Origin: Panaeolus papilionaceus
Taxonomy: Eukaryota > Basidiomycota > Agaricomycetes > Agaricales
NCBI GenBank assembly: GCA_015501605.1
Contig: JADNRZ010000002.1
Span: 1,426,001 to 1,490,000, forward strand
Length of the DNA stretch: 64,000 nucleotides
Direction: 5' to 3'
In this document: one piece after another, positions 16,322-28,871 of the stretch
Position numbering within the stretch: position 1 is the stretch's first letter
How the letters are laid out: each line of letters opens with the position of its first letter
Translations under genes and position numbers: made by a program
The notes under the pieces: model-generated
What the model was told of the DNA's origin: nothing
The model's input: only the letters and a program-made list of their open reading frames with translations
Databases searched by the model: none

Positions 16322-19107
16322 ATGAGTGCAGCGCCGTTACGCAGGAGTGCTAGAAAGAAGGCCAAATACTCCAACGAGTCGGGCACTGACACCAAGGCCC
16401 CCAATGAACGTGTCAGGGAAAAAGAGAAACCAATGGCACAAAGGCCCGGAAAGACGAAGACAGCCCACGTAACAGGGAGGCGTTCAGGAAAGCTTGCCTG
16501 CATGTCCGATATGCCACTTGATGTTCTCTTCGAGGTGAGTGTCTTTGAATTTCTGCTCGTTTTCAAGGAGTCATTTTTTGAGCTGGTCTTCATTCCTCGT
16601 TAGATTTTTGGCCATTTACACCCATACGACCTTCTCAAGCTCTCTCGCACAACCAAAGCCTATCGTAAATTACTCTTGGACCCTCACTCAACAACCCTCT
16701 GGAAGACTGCCTGCCAGAACGTAGAAGGGCTACCTGAGCCCTTTGAAGGAATATGCCTACCGGCTTGGGTAAACTTGCTCTTTTATCCTCATTGCCATGT
16801 AAGAACTTTCTCCCTGCCACATAACAGTCTTTTGCCAATGTTGTTACACCATTCAGTTTTGCTCGAGGATCGCGCATACAATTGAGTGGATTTTCAGACT
16901 TCGCATATGCTCTCATTGTGCCCCTGAGCGGTACGTCCAACATTATCATCCCAGTTTTTAGCGATGGCTCACGGACAAACGAAGCCTTGGGAAGACCCGT
17001 ACTTGGTACTATATGGGTGCATCCAGGTTGTCTAGTGTCGCATTTTCAGTTCGCGCTATTCATGAGAAACTCATTCCTACCCGACATTCCAGTAGGTCTT
17101 TGTGATTTATGCTCCTGCATATAACTTAAACTGTTTCAGATAACCATCGGGAGACTCTGTACCTCCAATCTGAGCACGATGAAGTATGTGCCCAGTATGA
17201 GGCATTACCAACGCAGGAGGCGCGCGAGGAGTTTAGCGAAGATAGAAAGACGCGCGTGAAAGAGATCAAGGAGGTATGTTGGTTATGGAGTATCCTAATT
17301 GCCTCGATGAACCATGGCTTTAGCATGTCACTGTGTGTCAAGCATGGGAGAAAAAACAGTCGTCTAACAGAGAACACGAGCTCCAAACATTGAGGGAAGA
17401 AAGGATGTCTGCGTGAGTTGATTAAAATGCCTCCAAAATGATGCACCTAAATACACACCCAGAATCAAGACAAAACTCAAAGAACTTGGCTGGGAGGAAG
17501 ACCTAAACGGTATACGATACCCAGATTCGCTTTCGGATCACAAGCTCATTAATAAGCCACAGAGACTGACACAGAGAAGTAAGACTTCACCGCATCTTCA
17601 TTAGTTTATGCTGACTCTTTTTCTGCCCCTGTAAGTATGGTCCAACATACAAGCTGAGGTTATCAAATTTATGGAACAAATGAGGGAGAAGCGACTGAAG
17701 CGAGAACGTGCTGCTTTGATTGTAGCAAGGAAGTTCGTCGCCGCCGATGTCTGGCGCTCATACCAGGTGTCCCACGTCCATGATAGGCAACTCCTACCAA
17801 ACCCAGTCGAGTTTTGTTCATTTCAACCTGTCGCCGACCTGATCAACCAGGACTCTGGGGTCGATGTCACTGTAGAATCTTTCCAAGACTTGTTACCCAA
17901 GTTCGACAACTTTGTGTCACGATGGCGGCAATCAATCACTACGACCTTTTACGAACAGCTAAAGGAACCTGTGCCAGTCCATCCTACAGTCGCCTGGGAC
18001 GATTATGTTGGCCAATACTGGGATAGTGACGACGACGGATTCGACGAGTGGGGTTTCTATGACAGAAGGCCAAAAGTCGAGCCGTCACCCGTTGCAAAGT
18101 TATCAAACCAGGAAATCGAGGGCCGTGTAAAACTTGCACGAACTGTATTTCTATGCAGGAAGTGCCGGGTTGATGCCATTCACGAAGACGACGATTGGTA
18201 CGGCGCCTACAGTGGTCGGGAAACATCAGGCGGGCAAAACCCTCTGTTTTATCCACAGGTCTTGGGCCACCGATGCTGCGATTGCAAATCACGGGCCTCT
18301 CAGCTAAGCGATGAAGATTTTTATAGTATTCTGTTCATGTCATCGTCACCTCAGAGGTTCTTACCATTGCTACAAGACTGGTCACCGAATTGCTTGTCAA
18401 TCGACGTCAAAACGTCAAATCTCGCTGTACACATGCTTTCCGCAGTTGACAATGTAGATCCTCAAAGCATCACCGTAGAAGAAATGGATGACCTTAATAT
18501 TCGCTACACCTGCCTACAGCCTCTGTGTGCGAAGAGATTCTCACAAGCATCAGAGGGATCAAGTTCTGCAACCCCAATAGAGGCCCAGGCATCCCAGACA
18601 CACCCGACAGACGACGTTTCCTGGTGCAGCCCAAGCTTTGATTGGCGGAGCGCGGTAAATTTTAAACCTGCTCATCAAATAGGGAATCTGAACGTAGTAA
18701 CTTTTCACAGATTCAACATCAAATGATTGAGCATGACGGTGCCCTGGAGTGTATCAAGCAACAGTACGCCATCGAGGCGAATGCAGCCCTCCCTGCCTCT
18801 ACCCAAGAAGAGGAAGTTATCCACACGAGGGATCACACGGACGGCTGGATCTGTATGCATTGTGATAAGACCAAAGGTGGCGATCCCTGTCGCTTTTCTT
18901 CAATGAAAAGACATTTGTCCAACAAGTAAGCATTCAAGGCACAAATCTTCTGAGCGATCTTTTACACGGAATTTTTTTAGACATGGCATTGAAGACATAA
19001 CAGAGGATGAAGACTATACTCGTTCCTTTGACTGGCTTGACCTTCACCCCTCTCCATCCTTCTTGAGACCTGCACGTATGACCACAAATGGACCAGTCTT
19101 GGAGTAG
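16322..19107 (+). CDS. F-box protein with multiple Cys/His metal-binding clusters, copy 2
   Basis: Tandem paralogue of the gene at 13.2-16.0 kb, with the same order of parts. The start ATG is at 16322 (MSAAPLRRSARKKAKYS), giving a basic N-terminus. The F-box (MSDMPLDVLFEIF, LHPYDLLKLSRTTKAYRKLL) is split by an intron near 16533-16604, the same place as in copy 1. Next come PHCHFC ... CSHCAPER (four-Cys site), the NRKPQRLTQR-like block, RQLLPNPVEFCSFQPV near 17785-17835, LCRKC ... YPQVLGHRCCD near 18150-18280, and CMHCDKT ... KRHLSNKHG as a C-x2-C...H-x4-H finger near 18850-18985. It stops at TAG 19105-19107. Divergence is considerable outside the clusters, so the duplication is not recent. 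Both copies keep every Cys/His pair, which argues that both are functional adaptors. Confidence 0.8.
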
Positions 19108-19284
19108 TGCCATTTTTCTAGTTTGCTACATATATTAATTGGGACAGAACATCAGTATCCAGAATACGTTCGTCATTGCTAAAATATTAATGCCTCCTAA
19201 TCCTGTGCATACAGCGATATGGCAATTAGATATCCAAGTCTCTCGTACAATACATGCGGCAAGCATAATGAGATGCTTCAAAGA

Positions 19285-20847
19285 TCAAAACCCCTCTTTG
19301 CCAAGATCCCATTCTCGAACGGATCCTCGCTTTGAATATTCAATATCCATAACGCTCACTTCTGCACCCCACTTATCCGGGACATTTATGCTGGCAGTCG
19401 CGGATGATTTCTTCTTGCTCGACTTCCCCTTCTCCTTGTCCTTGGGCAATAAACCCAGCCTCTCTAACCGTTTCTTCTCTTCTTTGTCTGCCCTGCGAAC
19501 ACGAATCAATTCAAGCATCGCATCCCAGCCTTCAAACTCCGCATTATTGACCAGACCAGACGATGGGACCTGTGGCACCGAGAGCGGTTCGACGTCCAAA
19601 CGGGGGTCGTATGATTCTTCGAAGTAACGATCCATCTTGGATGGGAGCTGAAGGGCAGGATGTGGTCCTGGGCTTGGTGAGCGGGAGCTACATTCAGATG
19701 GACGACTTCGCCGAGAGGTTGTTGGATTTCCTCTGCTCCTCTCCGAATCATTGGTTTTTGTTGATGATAAAGCAGTGCCACTCTGCTTCATGCTAGTAGG
19801 GTTGGGCGACTGCCTCCGATGTTTGGAAGGCGAGCCTTCCTCCTCTGGCTTGCAATCTATTGACGATGTTCGCTTGCGTTTCCGTGAGTTCATATCCGTC
19901 TCCTGAGAAGTTGTGTGAGGTGGGGATCGACTGCGGCTTCGACGTGAGTGTCTGTCTAAACGGTCCCGACTCCTCCTGCGCCTTTTGTTGGAATCTTCTG
20001 CATGAACGTGTCGCTCTGATTTTCTGCGTCTCGGGGAATGGCTTCTGTCATCCCTATATGCTCGCTTGGTTGAAGGCCCTTCTTCTTTCTCATCCTCTCT
20101 ATGTCTCCGCCGAGGTGAGTGTGACCTGTCTCTTCGCCGTTCAACCGACCTCGACCGGCACCGCCGTCGCTTGCTCTTCTTTATTCCTTCCTCGTCTTCA
20201 GTTTCCCCTCCATCCCATGACTCCCAATTCCTACTAATCTTCTTTCTAGGTGCCGTTCGACCGTCCCACCTATCCCAGGTGTCGTCATCAGATTCTGTGC
20301 TTCGCCGCCGGTTCGAACTGCCACTAGGTTTGCCAGACCTTCGTAACTTTTCAGCCTCTGCCGCCTCTGCTGCGCGAGCCCTGCGTTGCTTGCGTTCCTG
20401 TTCTTCTCTTTCACGCTTGATTTCTTGTGCGGCTTGTGCCTGAGCTCTAAGAACAGTCTTATTGTGCTCGTCTGTGCTCTTGATGATTGATGTTAGAAAG
20501 CGTTTATTAGGCCTGGGGGCATTGCTGTCGGATCTGTACATTAAATATGGAGTTAGCAAGACGATTTTTTCACTGGTAGAAAATTTATATAGAGCAATGA
20601 AGGAGCGGTATAAGGTGCAGGTGTGGTTTGCATGCGGGATGAAAGAGGGATTAAGTACTCACAGGTTATTGGAAACGTATGCGCGAACTCCTTGCTCTCC
20701 GTAGCGTTCGGCCTTCTTCTTTGCCTCACGTAGGATGAGCTCAGCCACATGGCGATCCAAGTCATCGTCTGGCACAGTAGGTGAAACTGCAGCACCCATA
20801 GAGGCTCTGACAATATTGGAAACCACAGTGGAGAATGATGACGACAT
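19285..20847 (-). CDS. RS-rich nuclear protein, possibly pre-mRNA processing
   Basis: Two exons. The first (from ATG 20847, MSSSFSTVVSNIVRASMGAA) holds a short folded-looking segment with HVAELILREAKKKAERYGEQG and is joined to a long second exon beginning SDSNAPRPNKRFLTSIIKST. The middle 200 residues are dominated by Arg/Ser, Arg/Glu and Lys runs (RRRSRDRLDRHSRRSRSRS), the signature of SR-type proteins found in nuclear speckles. The C-terminal end returns to a conserved-looking stretch (KMDRYFEESYDPRLDVEP, then GWDAMLELIRVRRADKEEKK) and stops at 19285. There is no RNA-recognition motif or other named domain. A role in splicing is inferred from composition only. It is convergent with F-box copy 2 (177 bp gap). 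Confidence 0.75.
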
Positions 20848-21836
20848 CTATAATTGTCTCTAAATAGAAGAAATGAGAATCAGGCCGAGCGCAGGTAATG
20901 TGTGGGGTGAATGTCGTTTGATTGGCGAAAAGGTTTGCTGGCTTCAACGCCCTTGGAACGTTGTGCGCTGCTCAGCTTTCTTACAAGTCTGAACAAAACG
21001 AGGTTGATGATCACTGTAGCAGCGAAAGCACTTGTTTGTAACTATTTACTATGTACATCTCTCCTGCTTCATAAGGAACTGCACTATTGTAGCAAATATG
21101 CAGGACGAGCAACCTCAAGCAACCCCTCAAAATCAGAAGAAATAAAATCAAATGGAAAAACCAAATGTATGGAGATGTTGTACGGCAAGATTAACGACAT
21201 TTAAAAGTACCAACTCCATGTCTAAACAATAAGAGAGTTCAAATGTTTTCTAAATAACAATAGAGAAATGTGTAGAAGCAAAAACAGGTGTGCTGTTTAA
21301 TATTATGATGGGAACGAACTAGTGCAATAAAAGGAAATGTGTATGATGTTGACTGAACGAAGAAGAAATGTTGTATGTATTGAAGGGTCAAAGTCGAATT
21401 GAGGATGATGCAATGCAACGGAAAATGCGGAGATGCCATGTCGTCAAGAATAATAAGGATACAAGATATGATGGTAAAAAGGCTTTCATGCCGGCTCCAA
21501 TGAGGAACCAATAATTCCAAACAGCAAGAATAAGGCTTTGAACATGAAATGAGATGATGGCTTTGCGGGCCGAAATGAAAGGGGCCTGGGAGAAGGAAAC
21601 TGGATGTTTACTGTACAATTGTCAAGGAATGAATATGAGACACGTGAAAGTTCGTTGCTGGCGTTACAATACTCTGGATGAGTTGGGGTGTCGGGATGTT
21701 GCCATCTTCCGTTCCGAGGAACAAGATGACATCGTGACATGGGTTTTGGGCACCCAAAGAGGGTGACCTGTGTGCGTTCGGATTGGGTTGGTGGCCCTTC
21801 ATGTCACCCCTACTTAGAAGAGGAAATTTGAATGCG
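20848..21836. other. Intergenic region, no gene recognised
   Basis: 989 bp between the RS-protein start and the 3' end of the F-box/LRR gene, both minus strand. It should hold the RS-gene promoter and the neighbour's 3' UTR. Only short open frames with no recognisable content. Confidence 0.5.
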
Positions 21837-23060
21837 CTATTTGCACCGGGGAACCTATTAACGGGTAGTAGCGTCAGAACACAGAACAAAAGAAATTTTG
21901 ATGATCATTTAGTATCTCACCTGTGTTGCACGGTAACACCGGAGGTCGTTCAGAAGGTCTAAACCTACCCCGCGAAAAGCGCAAGTGGCTTTGAGTGGAG
22001 ACAAATGAGGGTGGCGGCTTCCGCCATCGGATACCTGGACAGTGACGCGCTTCATGTGCCGCCTCCTTTTGACAAGGTCAATTATCGAGTTCATAGGAGC
22101 ATCACGGTCCAAGCGAAACGCGACGTGTTCGATCGAATCCGGTAAATGCTTGTAGAGCGTTGATAGACAGGAAGGATTTTCTGTCCGTAGTGTGCGTAGC
22201 TGAGAGCAGTTCTGAATGGATTTAGACTGTTCGAGGGTGCCATATCCTGGTAATGATACGGAGTGTAGAGTTGATCCATGCGCTTCCAGTAAAAAATCAA
22301 AAACGTGGTTCGATGGGTCGCGTCTGAAGTTAAGGGTACGCAGAGATTCGCTCGAGTTATGAAGAAGCCATTTCAAGAACTCGACAGAGGGAGAAGACTG
22401 GAAGTTGAGGGAAAGGTTTTTGAGGGCACATGGGAATGGTAGAGGTGACTCTTGGAGCGGTTGAGGTGGGGTTCCTCCAATCGAAAGTGTCTGCAAACTG
22501 GTCCAAACCTGCAACAACTGGTACACAGAATCCTTATTCTCAGACCAGTTGTCGAAATGCAAGGAGGAGATTTGAGGACCAGAATGAAGCAAAGCCAGTG
22601 TGGTGTCGTCGAACGACGGTGCTAATCTTCTCAGACGCGCGGTATCTGGAGCTCCAATGACATCTTCGCCGGGCTCCGCGCATCCGTACAACGATATGGA
22701 AAGCTGCTGGAGGTTGGGGCACTGTGTGACAGCTATGGCAAACGACTGTGGATGGAGTCCCGATGGTTGATTATGGTCGAGTACGACGGACAATTCCCGA
22801 ACGGCTTCGCCCAGGATGCGACCATGAACGACGGAAGGGTCTACTGCAGTAATGAAGGCCTGGAAAGCACGTTGACCAGAAAGGTGGATTTGTGAAAAAA
22901 GGAGTTTCTGGGCCACTGAGGACCAAGCACGACAAACCAGAGCACATGATGAAAGGAGAGTGTTTCGCTGGTCCTGACTCAGATCTGAAGATGCTAGGTC
23001 CATGATTGTGAAAATGAGCTCCAAAGGGAGTTGGGGGATGTCGGAGGTGTGTTTGCGCAT
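21837..23060 (-). CDS. F-box / leucine-rich-repeat-like protein
   Basis: Start chosen at ATG 23058-23060 (MRKHTSDIPQLPLELIFTIM), because the F-box begins right there: IPQLPLELIFTIMDLASSD ... LLSSCALVCRAWSSVAQKLLF is a textbook agaric F-box. The rest has regularly spaced Leu-rich segments (LQQLSISLYG, ISSLHFDNWS, LQTLSIGGT, LKNLSLNFQ, LRTLNFRRD, LHSVSLPGY, LRTLRTENP), a degenerate LRR solenoid that would bind the target. One long exon runs to about 21922; a GT-AG intron with branch CTGAC then leads to a tiny last exon ending VPRCK and TAG at 21837-21839. If unspliced, the frame stops at 21909. This class is greatly expanded in Agaricomycetes. The target is unknown. It is not a tandem partner of the two F-box genes at 13-19 kb and shares no extra motifs with them. 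Confidence 0.8.
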
Positions 23061-26000
23061 TGTGGTTACGGTGGTGGATGGTGTGTGACTGGTCGACGTG
23101 AAGCAAGGTAGAAGTAGGTGAAACTTATGTAGAGGATAAAAGCTAGATAATACAACGACCGCGCCGGGTAGAAGAAGCCAAGAAGGTGTCCGAGAAAGTT
23201 GGAGGAAAGGGTACATTCAAGATGGCTGATAAAAGCGAGGGAATGAGAAAGCTTAGATATTCTGAGATTTATATGTCTGGATAGAGTCATCATGGCCAGT
23301 CGATATTAAATGTTGCAATATGAGCCTCCTCAAAATCTTGTGTTATGGATCTAAGATCGAATCGAAAATGAACTCCGGCTCGTGGGAATAAGACAAAACT
23401 GTTGTTGTCGCGGCATCCCATATCCGATAGACTCAATGCCACTCAACAATAAGCTCTGGATATTACGAAAATCAATTTATAAACCGAATATTCAATGGAT
23501 CTTATCCATGTGCCGGTCATCGAATGCTTTTTGTTATACTTGACTCGTCTAACCATCTAAAGACCCATCACCCAATCCTTTTCGGCACCCCTTTCCCACG
23601 TTCTCGATATTGCAGGCTGATTCAGACCCAGTGGCCTCCTTTCACCTCAACTATCACCCATATCTCATGTTAGTGTCGCCCCTTCTGCGAACTTCATGTC
23701 TTTCTCCTAATATTGCTTCGTGTTTTCCATTCTGCTGTTTCATATAATGAGAACCTTCTACATATTACAAAGGGCCAGTTCAGGCTCTGGCCGCCTTCAA
23801 CCCATTCGGCTAATCACCTAGCCCTTACCCCAAGGGCCCAAACAACGCGTTGGACGGCCTCTTAATATCATTCAACTTTTGGCCAGGACTCAGGAAAACG
23901 TATCTGCTAATATGCACATGATATATCAGCCATCGATAGTCCTAGACTTTCGCCACTCTCATCGACCAGCTGAAATAGAGCCCGAGTAGCACGTATGTGC
24001 CACTGGAATCAATGATATGGTTATCGCACTCAAATCCTTGAGAATTTTGCAGTGTGGCGTGCACGTTTTAGGGGAGATGGTGGATGCTGAAAGGATTCGA
24101 TGCTCCCCTGCTATCAAATTGGTCAACCTCGTCGGACTTCCACCTACGCGGATGCTGAATCGATGAACTTCAGACCTCATGCACAGATACATGCCTTCTT
24201 GGACTCAATTCCACTTCAAAACGAGCATGTTATTACTGATAGATTTTCTCAGACACGTACCTTTCCATGAGGCTCCAGGCTAATTGCTATGTCTTGACCA
24301 AGTCATTTGGGGGATTTTACGACTACATTGGTAGGAAGGCATCCCTTTTTTTCTTCCAAGAATGAAATTCGTCTGGTGATTCGCACGACAGTGTCCGATA
24401 TGAGATTTTTCCGCTCATGCTAATGACTGCGAAGCTCCAATTAAAGTTGGATGTGAAATCGATCTATACCTCAGCTGAGAGGCTTTGCGATAGGACCCTG
24501 TCCGTGCATTTTTGCCATATACCTGTATGTCACTCAAGTCCTTCGAGATGCGTGTGGACGTTTTTGTAAAATTTGCACAACCCAATTTTGCAATTTCAAG
24601 TGAAACGTTAGCTTATGGCCTAGATGTTTTGTATTTCGGCGCGCGCTCCTGTTTTATCCTCGCCCGAACCTCAATGTCGAGCCAAGAAAGGCAAGCAGGC
24701 GCAACCTAACCCTGCGCATGTCGCGCGAAACGCACGAGTGGCACGGGCGGCCTCGATTGACCCATATATATGTGCCTTCCGAAACATATCCACCGGTACC
24801 TTGGCAGCATTTCTTAAATCTTTCCCTCAACTTGGCATTCATCCATTCTCGTTTACTCATATGGCAACGTTGAATCCAGCTACTTACCCACTTTGGCGCG
24901 TTGACTCAGGGATGTGACCAAGTGCCTACTACGTCATGGCTGAGTGGGTATACCTCCTTGCGTCTTATTGTTCAGAGCCCTGAAGGTAAAAGGGACCGCG
25001 TTTCAAAATGGAAACTGCCTCTTGCCTTGGTTATGATCCATCGTTGTATGTATTTTACCGGACACTGCATTTTTTTCTTTGCTCTTGCGTGGCTTCGCAC
25101 AGTTTGCCCAACACTTCCGGTCCTCATTCGCGGATTGCCGTACCGCCATACCGCCATAACTTGGCGCTCTCCATTGTTGTGTCTCCGATGAACCCACCCT
25201 TGGAATTTTTTGCTCATAAATGTATGCCCGACGTGCGAGCATGGATAGCAACTCCTTCATACCTAAATTGGCTTTCTAAATCTCCATGCAGGTATAGACT
25301 CCATCCGTGGGCAATGTGTCGTATCGTTGGAAAAGTTAATTCATATGCCACCCATCCTTATTGTTTATTGTTCCGGGATTCAACTATCCGTCATTCTTTA
25401 TCTTTTTGGGCAAGCCTCTGTTCATTGCTCTGCACGCCACTTCTCCAACATCATATGCTGCCAGTGGGTTATGGCAAGCTCGAGAAACTGTGCACCCGGA
25501 GATGTGTGGATGCGCGTCTGAGAGCTGTGCAGGGTCCGTTTGCCAGTTGACGCAGCATTCGCTGACACCGTTCCCCTCCTCGCATCACAATTTATCGGGC
25601 TGAACTTCATCTCATCATTTCGGAATCTGCGCATATGAACTGCTTGAATGCTATTCGACGCGTCTCAATCAGCAGGCATTACAAGGCGCGTGTATGCTGC
25701 TTGCAACGTGCATACTTAATGCCTTTCACAGCCTAAGTAGATTTGACGCCTCCATGTTGTCAATCATGATGATTTTTATGAATTCGCCTTGTCTAACAAT
25801 CAAGGCATAACTTAATCCCTCTTAATCCTAGCACCGTAAACCCACGCAATGTATGCTGACATCGTACTAAAACGCATTGTAAATGTGTTTATACGTATGG
25901 CATCTTGCTTCTCAACTTCCCTCGCGATCCAAGGCTAGATCGACGAGTTTGTTCTTAGCCCAACGGTTCCTGTGTTTTGCTTTTTCAGTCAAAGTCAGAC

Positions 26001-26630
26001 AAGACACATCTTCCAGGAGTAATGGCAAGTTTATCTTAAACCTTGCAAGGTACAGTGGAGCAAACTTTAGATGGACGTGGAGGGGCTTGAATCACTGAAG
26101 TTGACGTGGGTTCAGACAACAAACACGTCGCAGTTCAGTCCGTAATCATGGCGTTTATGCGGTTTGCATTATGGAGCATAGTCCCATGTGCCTGGCGTTT
26201 GATACAATGGACAGCAGCTTGGGCGTATCACATACTCGCAGGACACAACACATTTCTCTGGCAGGGGAAGACAGGTGACGGAAAATGGCCAATGTGCTTT
26301 AAATTTGCTGTAGTAAATTGAGCGTCGACTCCGCAGTAACTGCGAAGGACACGGTTGGAACAGTAAATGCTAACCTGGATGAAAAGGATTAATCTTGCTG
26401 ACTGATAAATCGATAAGCAGACCTCCGATTGAGTGCAATGGGGTGCTCGGTGAAGCAGAACTTCATTGAAAATTGACCACGCTGCTTCGTAGATTATATC
26501 CACGATATAACCGTTTTCAACCCACGCCGGGGGTAAATTAGTGATAAATTAATGATACAATTATCCCATCACATAGAACGCGATGCCAGGTTTTGAATTA
26601 CAATCATGAAACGAGGTTTAATTTACCCTA
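23061..26630. other. Gene-poor region
   Basis: About 3.6 kb without a gene I can support. Open frames (the longest at 25008-25550) have no recognisable family, no consistent splicing and no promoter signals. A short duplicated word (TACCGCCA, twice) occurs at 25140-25160. No terminal repeats, transposase or reverse-transcriptase remnants were found by eye. It contains the promoter of the F-box/LRR gene on the left and the COG8 3' UTR on the right. Confidence 0.5.
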
Positions 26631-28730
26631 CTAATCAGTCTCCTCGTCTCCCCCACTTCCATCCCCCTGCGACATGGTGCTGCCATCGCTGCTACTTTCC
26701 TCTGCCTCGAGGATCCAGTCTTCCCAGTCCATGACAACGTTTGGCAGATTTTCTCCTCCCCCGGAAAACTCGTGATCCAGTTTAGCACCATAGACACCCT
26801 CCACCAGAGCCCGTCGCATGAAAGGAACCAGGATCACAAAGTAAACTTGCCCAAGCGATACCAGTATTGTCTTGACATCCATGGTTGGCATTTCTGAGTC
26901 TAATTGTGATTGAGTCACATCGGCTCGTGCCTTTCCTTGACGAATGACGTCTAAAAGGGCCTTGATATACGTGTGAAGCGCCCGTCCACCTCGGGCAAGG
27001 ACCTCATCATCAAGGATCCGCGTCAGGGGGTGCAAGATATTGGTTGGTGCCAGCAATCTGAGGTTATTTAGTACTGTTAGAAGAGCATTAATATGTTCGG
27101 CGAGCGGTGGATACGAGGCAATAATTTGTGGGGGTATGTGGGGTGGTGAATTACTGCCAAATCCACCGCCACTTAAAGCAGCAGTTGCTGATGACGGGGT
27201 AGCAGGTGACGGAGAAGGCGGGACAGGAGGTGAAGATGCAGAAGAGGGGCTGATGAGGGTTTTGGTGACAAGATCTCGAGCTGCTTTTGAAGAAGCTTCT
27301 AAACTCGTTGGAGGCTTGGCGAATCTTGCGACAAACTTGTCACCGGCGATCTTGAGGTCTCTCCCTACAACGTCTGCTACGGTGCTCGAAAAGAGCTCTG
27401 ATAGGAGAGTTCTGAACTCGAGTCCAACCCGGGCAAAAGCGGTCGAGCAGTACGTTAACTGGGTAAGAAGGGAGTGAAGCAGGGGAAGCGAGAGCAGAGG
27501 TAGACTGGGTACTAAAACCGGTATAAGATGAGTGGTCAAGGCGCGAGACGCATGGGTAGTGATCAGCTTAAAGAGGTGGGAGAATTGTTGGGGATATTCT
27601 GCGATTGAGGTTGCAGACTTTGATGGGTTGGTGAGTGATGTGGGCGAAGTTGATTTGTTGTTCGGGGAGGTTGAGCTCGTCGAGGAAGATTTCTCGAGGA
27701 AGATGGTAGAATATTGAGTAATAACATCGTAGACGCACTCCCTCCACATATCGATGTACTTTTTAAGATACAGCGCCAGATCCTCCTTCTCCCGCTCCTC
27801 TAGCTCTCCATGTCGGGTCATACGCAGAACGTCGTTTCTACTAGATTCCAGAGTAGTCTTTAGACAGACTTCTCTGCCAACCAAAAAGGCGAGGGCTATT
27901 TGCTCCTCGCTGGATATAGGGTGAGATGTAGAATCGGCTAACTTGGTTTCCGATACAATAGGTGACGGTACAGAGGCAAATGGGGAGGATGGACCAAATA
28001 CATCCATCTTCCTGAGGAAATTGACGGCTTTCCATAGAGCAGGCAGCTTGCGGTTAGGCTCATAAAGCGTGGTGAGCAGGGACAGGAGCATTTGCATCAC
28101 GGAATGATGAACCTCTGAAAGTACTGATGCAAGTATTGAAGGCGGATGCTTGCTAGAGGCCGTTGCATGTGCCGCTAATGATTTGGCGTGTGATATGAGA
28201 GAGAGTGCCTCGCTAAAGTAGCCATTCCGGACGCAAGTATCTATGAGGAGAGGAATGTCGAGCAAATCGCGAATCTTTTCGTGTTGTTCCAAAACTACGC
28301 GCGCTTTGTTTCTTTCCTTGAGAACATTGTCAGTTCTATCCTTCCAAGAGGTGGCTGATTCCTCGAGAGCTGGCAGACTTGAAGTTAGAAGAGCATCCAA
28401 AGACGAAGACAAAGATGAGAGTGATGTCGATAACGCGTTGGTAGTTTGATGCAAAGATAGAAAAGTTGGATAGGAGGTATGGGTTAAAGATGTGAGACTA
28501 GAAGTGAGATGGTGGGACTGTGTCTGAAGAGACGCTGGTTCGTCTAGGAGCTCCTGTAAACTATGGTTTGTAAGATCTCCGAGATAATTTTGGGAGTTAT
28601 GACTTGAAAGATGCTCCAAAGGTATTTTTGATGAAGATGCTATTATTTCAGAAAGAAATGTAACATCCTCAAGCTTTGAAGTTTTCTGAATATCATCAGT
28701 TAACCTATCTGTGAAGGACGAGTCATCCAT
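26631..28730 (-). CDS. COG8: Conserved oligomeric Golgi complex subunit 8 (Dor1-like)
   Basis: A 699-residue protein in a single exon, which is unusual in this intron-rich window. COG8 belongs to lobe B of the COG tethering complex, which guides retrograde vesicles within the Golgi. The N-terminal part has the Dor1 hallmarks: YLGDLTNHSLQELLDEP, then a long coiled-coil of Leu/Ser heptads (LTSSLTSLTHTSYPTF ... LSTSLSSLSSSLDALL), WKDRTDNVLKERNKARVVL, and IRDLLDIPLLIDTCVRNGYFSEALSLI. A Ser/Pro/Ala-rich insert lies near residues 500-530. The C-terminal helices include RILDDEVLARGGRALHTYI and VYFVILVPFMRRALVEGVYG, and the tail is acidic and Ser-rich. The start at 28730 (MDDSSFTDRLTDDIQ) is the natural one. 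Codon content looks like its neighbours. Confidence 0.92.
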   Translation of the reverse strand: MDDSSFTDRLTDDIQKTSKLEDVTFLSEIIASSSKIPLEHLSSHNSQNYLGDLTNHSLQELLDEPASLQTQSHHLTSSLTSLTHTSYPTFLSLHQTTNALSTSLSSLSSSLDALLTSSLPALEESATSWKDRTDNVLKERNKARVVLEQHEKIRDLLDIPLLIDTCVRNGYFSEALSLISHAKSLAAHATASSKHPPSILASVLSEVHHSVMQMLLSLLTTLYEPNRKLPALWKAVNFLRKMDVFGPSSPFASVPSPIVSETKLADSTSHPISSEEQIALAFLVGREVCLKTTLESSRNDVLRMTRHGELEEREKEDLALYLKKYIDMWRECVYDVITQYSTIFLEKSSSTSSTSPNNKSTSPTSLTNPSKSATSIAEYPQQFSHLFKLITTHASRALTTHLIPVLVPSLPLLSLPLLHSLLTQLTYCSTAFARVGLEFRTLLSELFSSTVADVVGRDLKIAGDKFVARFAKPPTSLEASSKAARDLVTKTLISPSSASSPPVPPSPSPATPSSATAALSGGGFGSNSPPHIPPQIIASYPPLAEHINALLTVLNNLRLLAPTNILHPLTRILDDEVLARGGRALHTYIKALLDVIRQGKARADVTQSQLDSEMPTMDVKTILVSLGQVYFVILVPFMRRALVEGVYGAKLDHEFSGGGENLPNVVMDWEDWILEAEESSSDGSTMSQGDGSGGDEETD

Positions 28731-28871
28731 AGTAACTAGTTAAGGATGTACAAAAACTAATGAATGATAATTGACTTTTAATTACATAATCACAATCAAT
28801 TACTTACGCTTTGTCTCTTCCTCCCATCAGTAAAAATAAGAGATTCACATAATGCCTTATATGGGTCATAT

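Noticed and set aside
25008..25550. 180-codon plus-strand open frame in the gene-poor block
   Set aside because: Cys/Leu-rich translation, no recognisable domain, no splice pattern or homologue I know.
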